Assembly (NCBI RefSeq): GCF_029982035.1
Contig: NZ_CP104166.1
Coordinates: 744,001-808,000 of the forward strand
DNA from: Megaera polyxenophila
GTDB taxonomy: Bacteria; Pseudomonadota; Alphaproteobacteria; Rickettsiales; Rickettsiaceae
Direction of reading: 5' to 3'
Length of the DNA: 64,000 nucleotides
Numbering within the stretch: the stretch's first letter is position 1; every line of letters starts with the position of its first letter. This document shows, one piece after another, positions 63,270 to 64,000 of the stretch. The notes under the pieces are model-generated. The model was not told the origin of the DNA and did not search any database. It saw only the letters and a program-made list of their open reading frames with translations. The position numbers and the translations under genes were made by a program.

Positions 63270-64000
63270 TTAAGCCCCCAGTTTTTCAAAAATCAGATCA
63301 AATTCAGCTTCCTGCTGGCGTAGTCTCTCTTTGGCCTGCATGATCACTACCAACCTGCTGTAAGCATGTTCTTTAGTATGACGCAGCATCGATAGTACTT
63401 CCTGTGCCGTATCGAGATACCTCTCTATTTTTCCGCTATCAACCTGGGCAAATTCCAGAGCTCTTACTTCCTTCAGTGTTTTATGCAGGATTCCTTCAAA
63501 AAATCCGCTCATCACCTCATAACAGATTACATCTATGAATTCCGCGTTTCTCAGGAAAATGTTTGTCTTATCACCGGCCCTAGCTAGTTCCTGCTGGATA
63601 AGAGGAATGATCGGAATTGAGGAATATTCAATTAAAGCCATTTCCTCGTCACTTAAAATGGGATCCTTGGCATCTTCCTCTACCTTGTCAACAAGGCTAT
63701 CCAGTATAGTACCGATTTTACCGTATAACGTATCCTTCACCGTTAATGTTGTTACCACTACCTTAGGATCAAGGCATTTCTTCTTCTCATCACAAACATA
63801 CATCTCTACCCTGCTTGATTCTCCTTTAGTACCGATATATTTTTCAAGAAAAGATGAATCAACAATCAGGGAAGGTAGAGGCTTAAGACTAAGTCCACCC
63901 TCTATTTTTGTTGCAATCAGACTTCCTGCAACACTCATCATCAACTCCTTGAATTCTACCGAATCGGAACTACCCTTGCTGAGCGCTTTCCAGACCAGAT
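63270..64000 (-). CDS. traH: Conjugal transfer protein TraH, 5' end outside the window
   Basis: The frame is open to base 64000 (adding LVWKALSKGSSDSVEFKELM before the Met at 63944), so the gene begins right of the window; about 242 residues are visible. The C-terminal TraH region shows VVVTTLTVKDTLYGKIGTIL, ALIEYSSIPIIPLIQQEL and CYEVMSGFFEGILHKTLKEV. TraH is a periplasmic part of the F-type pilus assembly complex. Immediately upstream of traG. Confidence 0.88.
   Translation of the reverse strand, partial: LVWKALSKGSSDSVEFKELMMSVAGSLIATKIEGGLSLKPLPSLIVDSSFLEKYIGTKGESSRVEMYVCDEKKKCLDPKVVVTTLTVKDTLYGKIGTILDSLVDKVEEDAKDPILSDEEMALIEYSSIPIIPLIQQELARAGDKTNIFLRNAEFIDVICYEVMSGFFEGILHKTLKEVRALEFAQVDSGKIERYLDTAQEVLSMLRHTKEHAYSRLVVIMQAKERLRQQEAEFDLIFEKLGA

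Noticed and set aside
1..64000. tRNA, rRNA, tmRNA, RNase P or signal-recognition RNA genes
   Set aside because: I looked for T-loop and other conserved signatures and found none outside coding sequence.

Overview
The window looks like a chromosome segment of an obligate intracellular alphaproteobacterium of the Rickettsiaceae (Rickettsia or a close relative). The reasons are very AT-rich DNA, the gene order hemJ-hemH-hemE, then a gene-free DnaA-box region, then ppsR-coaE-dnaQ (the Rickettsia/Caulobacter origin neighbourhood), a split PntA, short MetG, rickettsial MFS carriers, and part of an F-type conjugation locus like the Rickettsiales amplified genetic elements (RAGE). The species cannot be fixed from the sequence alone.

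Layout. 1-17.6 kb holds housekeeping genes: argS (cut by the window edge), tatD, metG, a small two-component cluster with a secreted HAD-like protein between kinase and regulator, map-radC-glycosyltransferase-DUF721-cyaY-ABC exporter, a second peptide deformylase, hemF-yraN-proP-like MFS, and pntB-pntA2-pntA1. 17.7-31 kb: lolA-like gene, an IS91-type element (copy 1), an MFS carrier, MscS-type channel, EVE protein, the potABCD polyamine-type uptake operon, def, and hemJ-hemH-hemE. 30.6-31.0 kb is the probable replication origin. 31-44 kb: ppsR-coaE-dnaQ, with dnaQ hit at its last codons by an IS200-type element followed 43 bp later by a second copy; then a binding-protein/TRIC-channel fusion, ABC-2 permease, miaB, fdxB, DUF2125-like, nitroreductase, glycosyltransferase-like, short glutamine-synthetase-like protein, pgeF, ccmC, fdxA.

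44-49 kb is a decayed stretch. putA is reduced to its 3' third, cut by IS91 copy 2 and bordered by an antisense group II intron with a broken reverse transcriptase. It is followed by rpmB and a frameshifted rpmE. 49-64 kb is accessory DNA: a PIN-like protein with a small coiled-coil partner, DUF1398, small HTH and unknown genes, a third IS200 copy, a MITE-like inverted repeat, an AAA/DUF234 ATPase, IS110, IS630 and remnants of IS6-, IS256- and IS110/IS1111-type elements, then a RAGE-like traH-traG locus with a lytic transglycosylase.

How it fits together. Late haem synthesis (hemF, hemE, hemH, hemJ), haem export for cytochrome c (ccmC), ferredoxins and frataxin, proton-driven transhydrogenase and polyamine uptake are retained. 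Proline catabolism (putA) is lost. Mobile-element insertions can be read to the base in three places (dnaQ/IS200, putA/IS91, IS630 with TA duplication). The two IS91 copies are near-identical and inverted about the origin. No tRNA, rRNA or CRISPR array was recognised.
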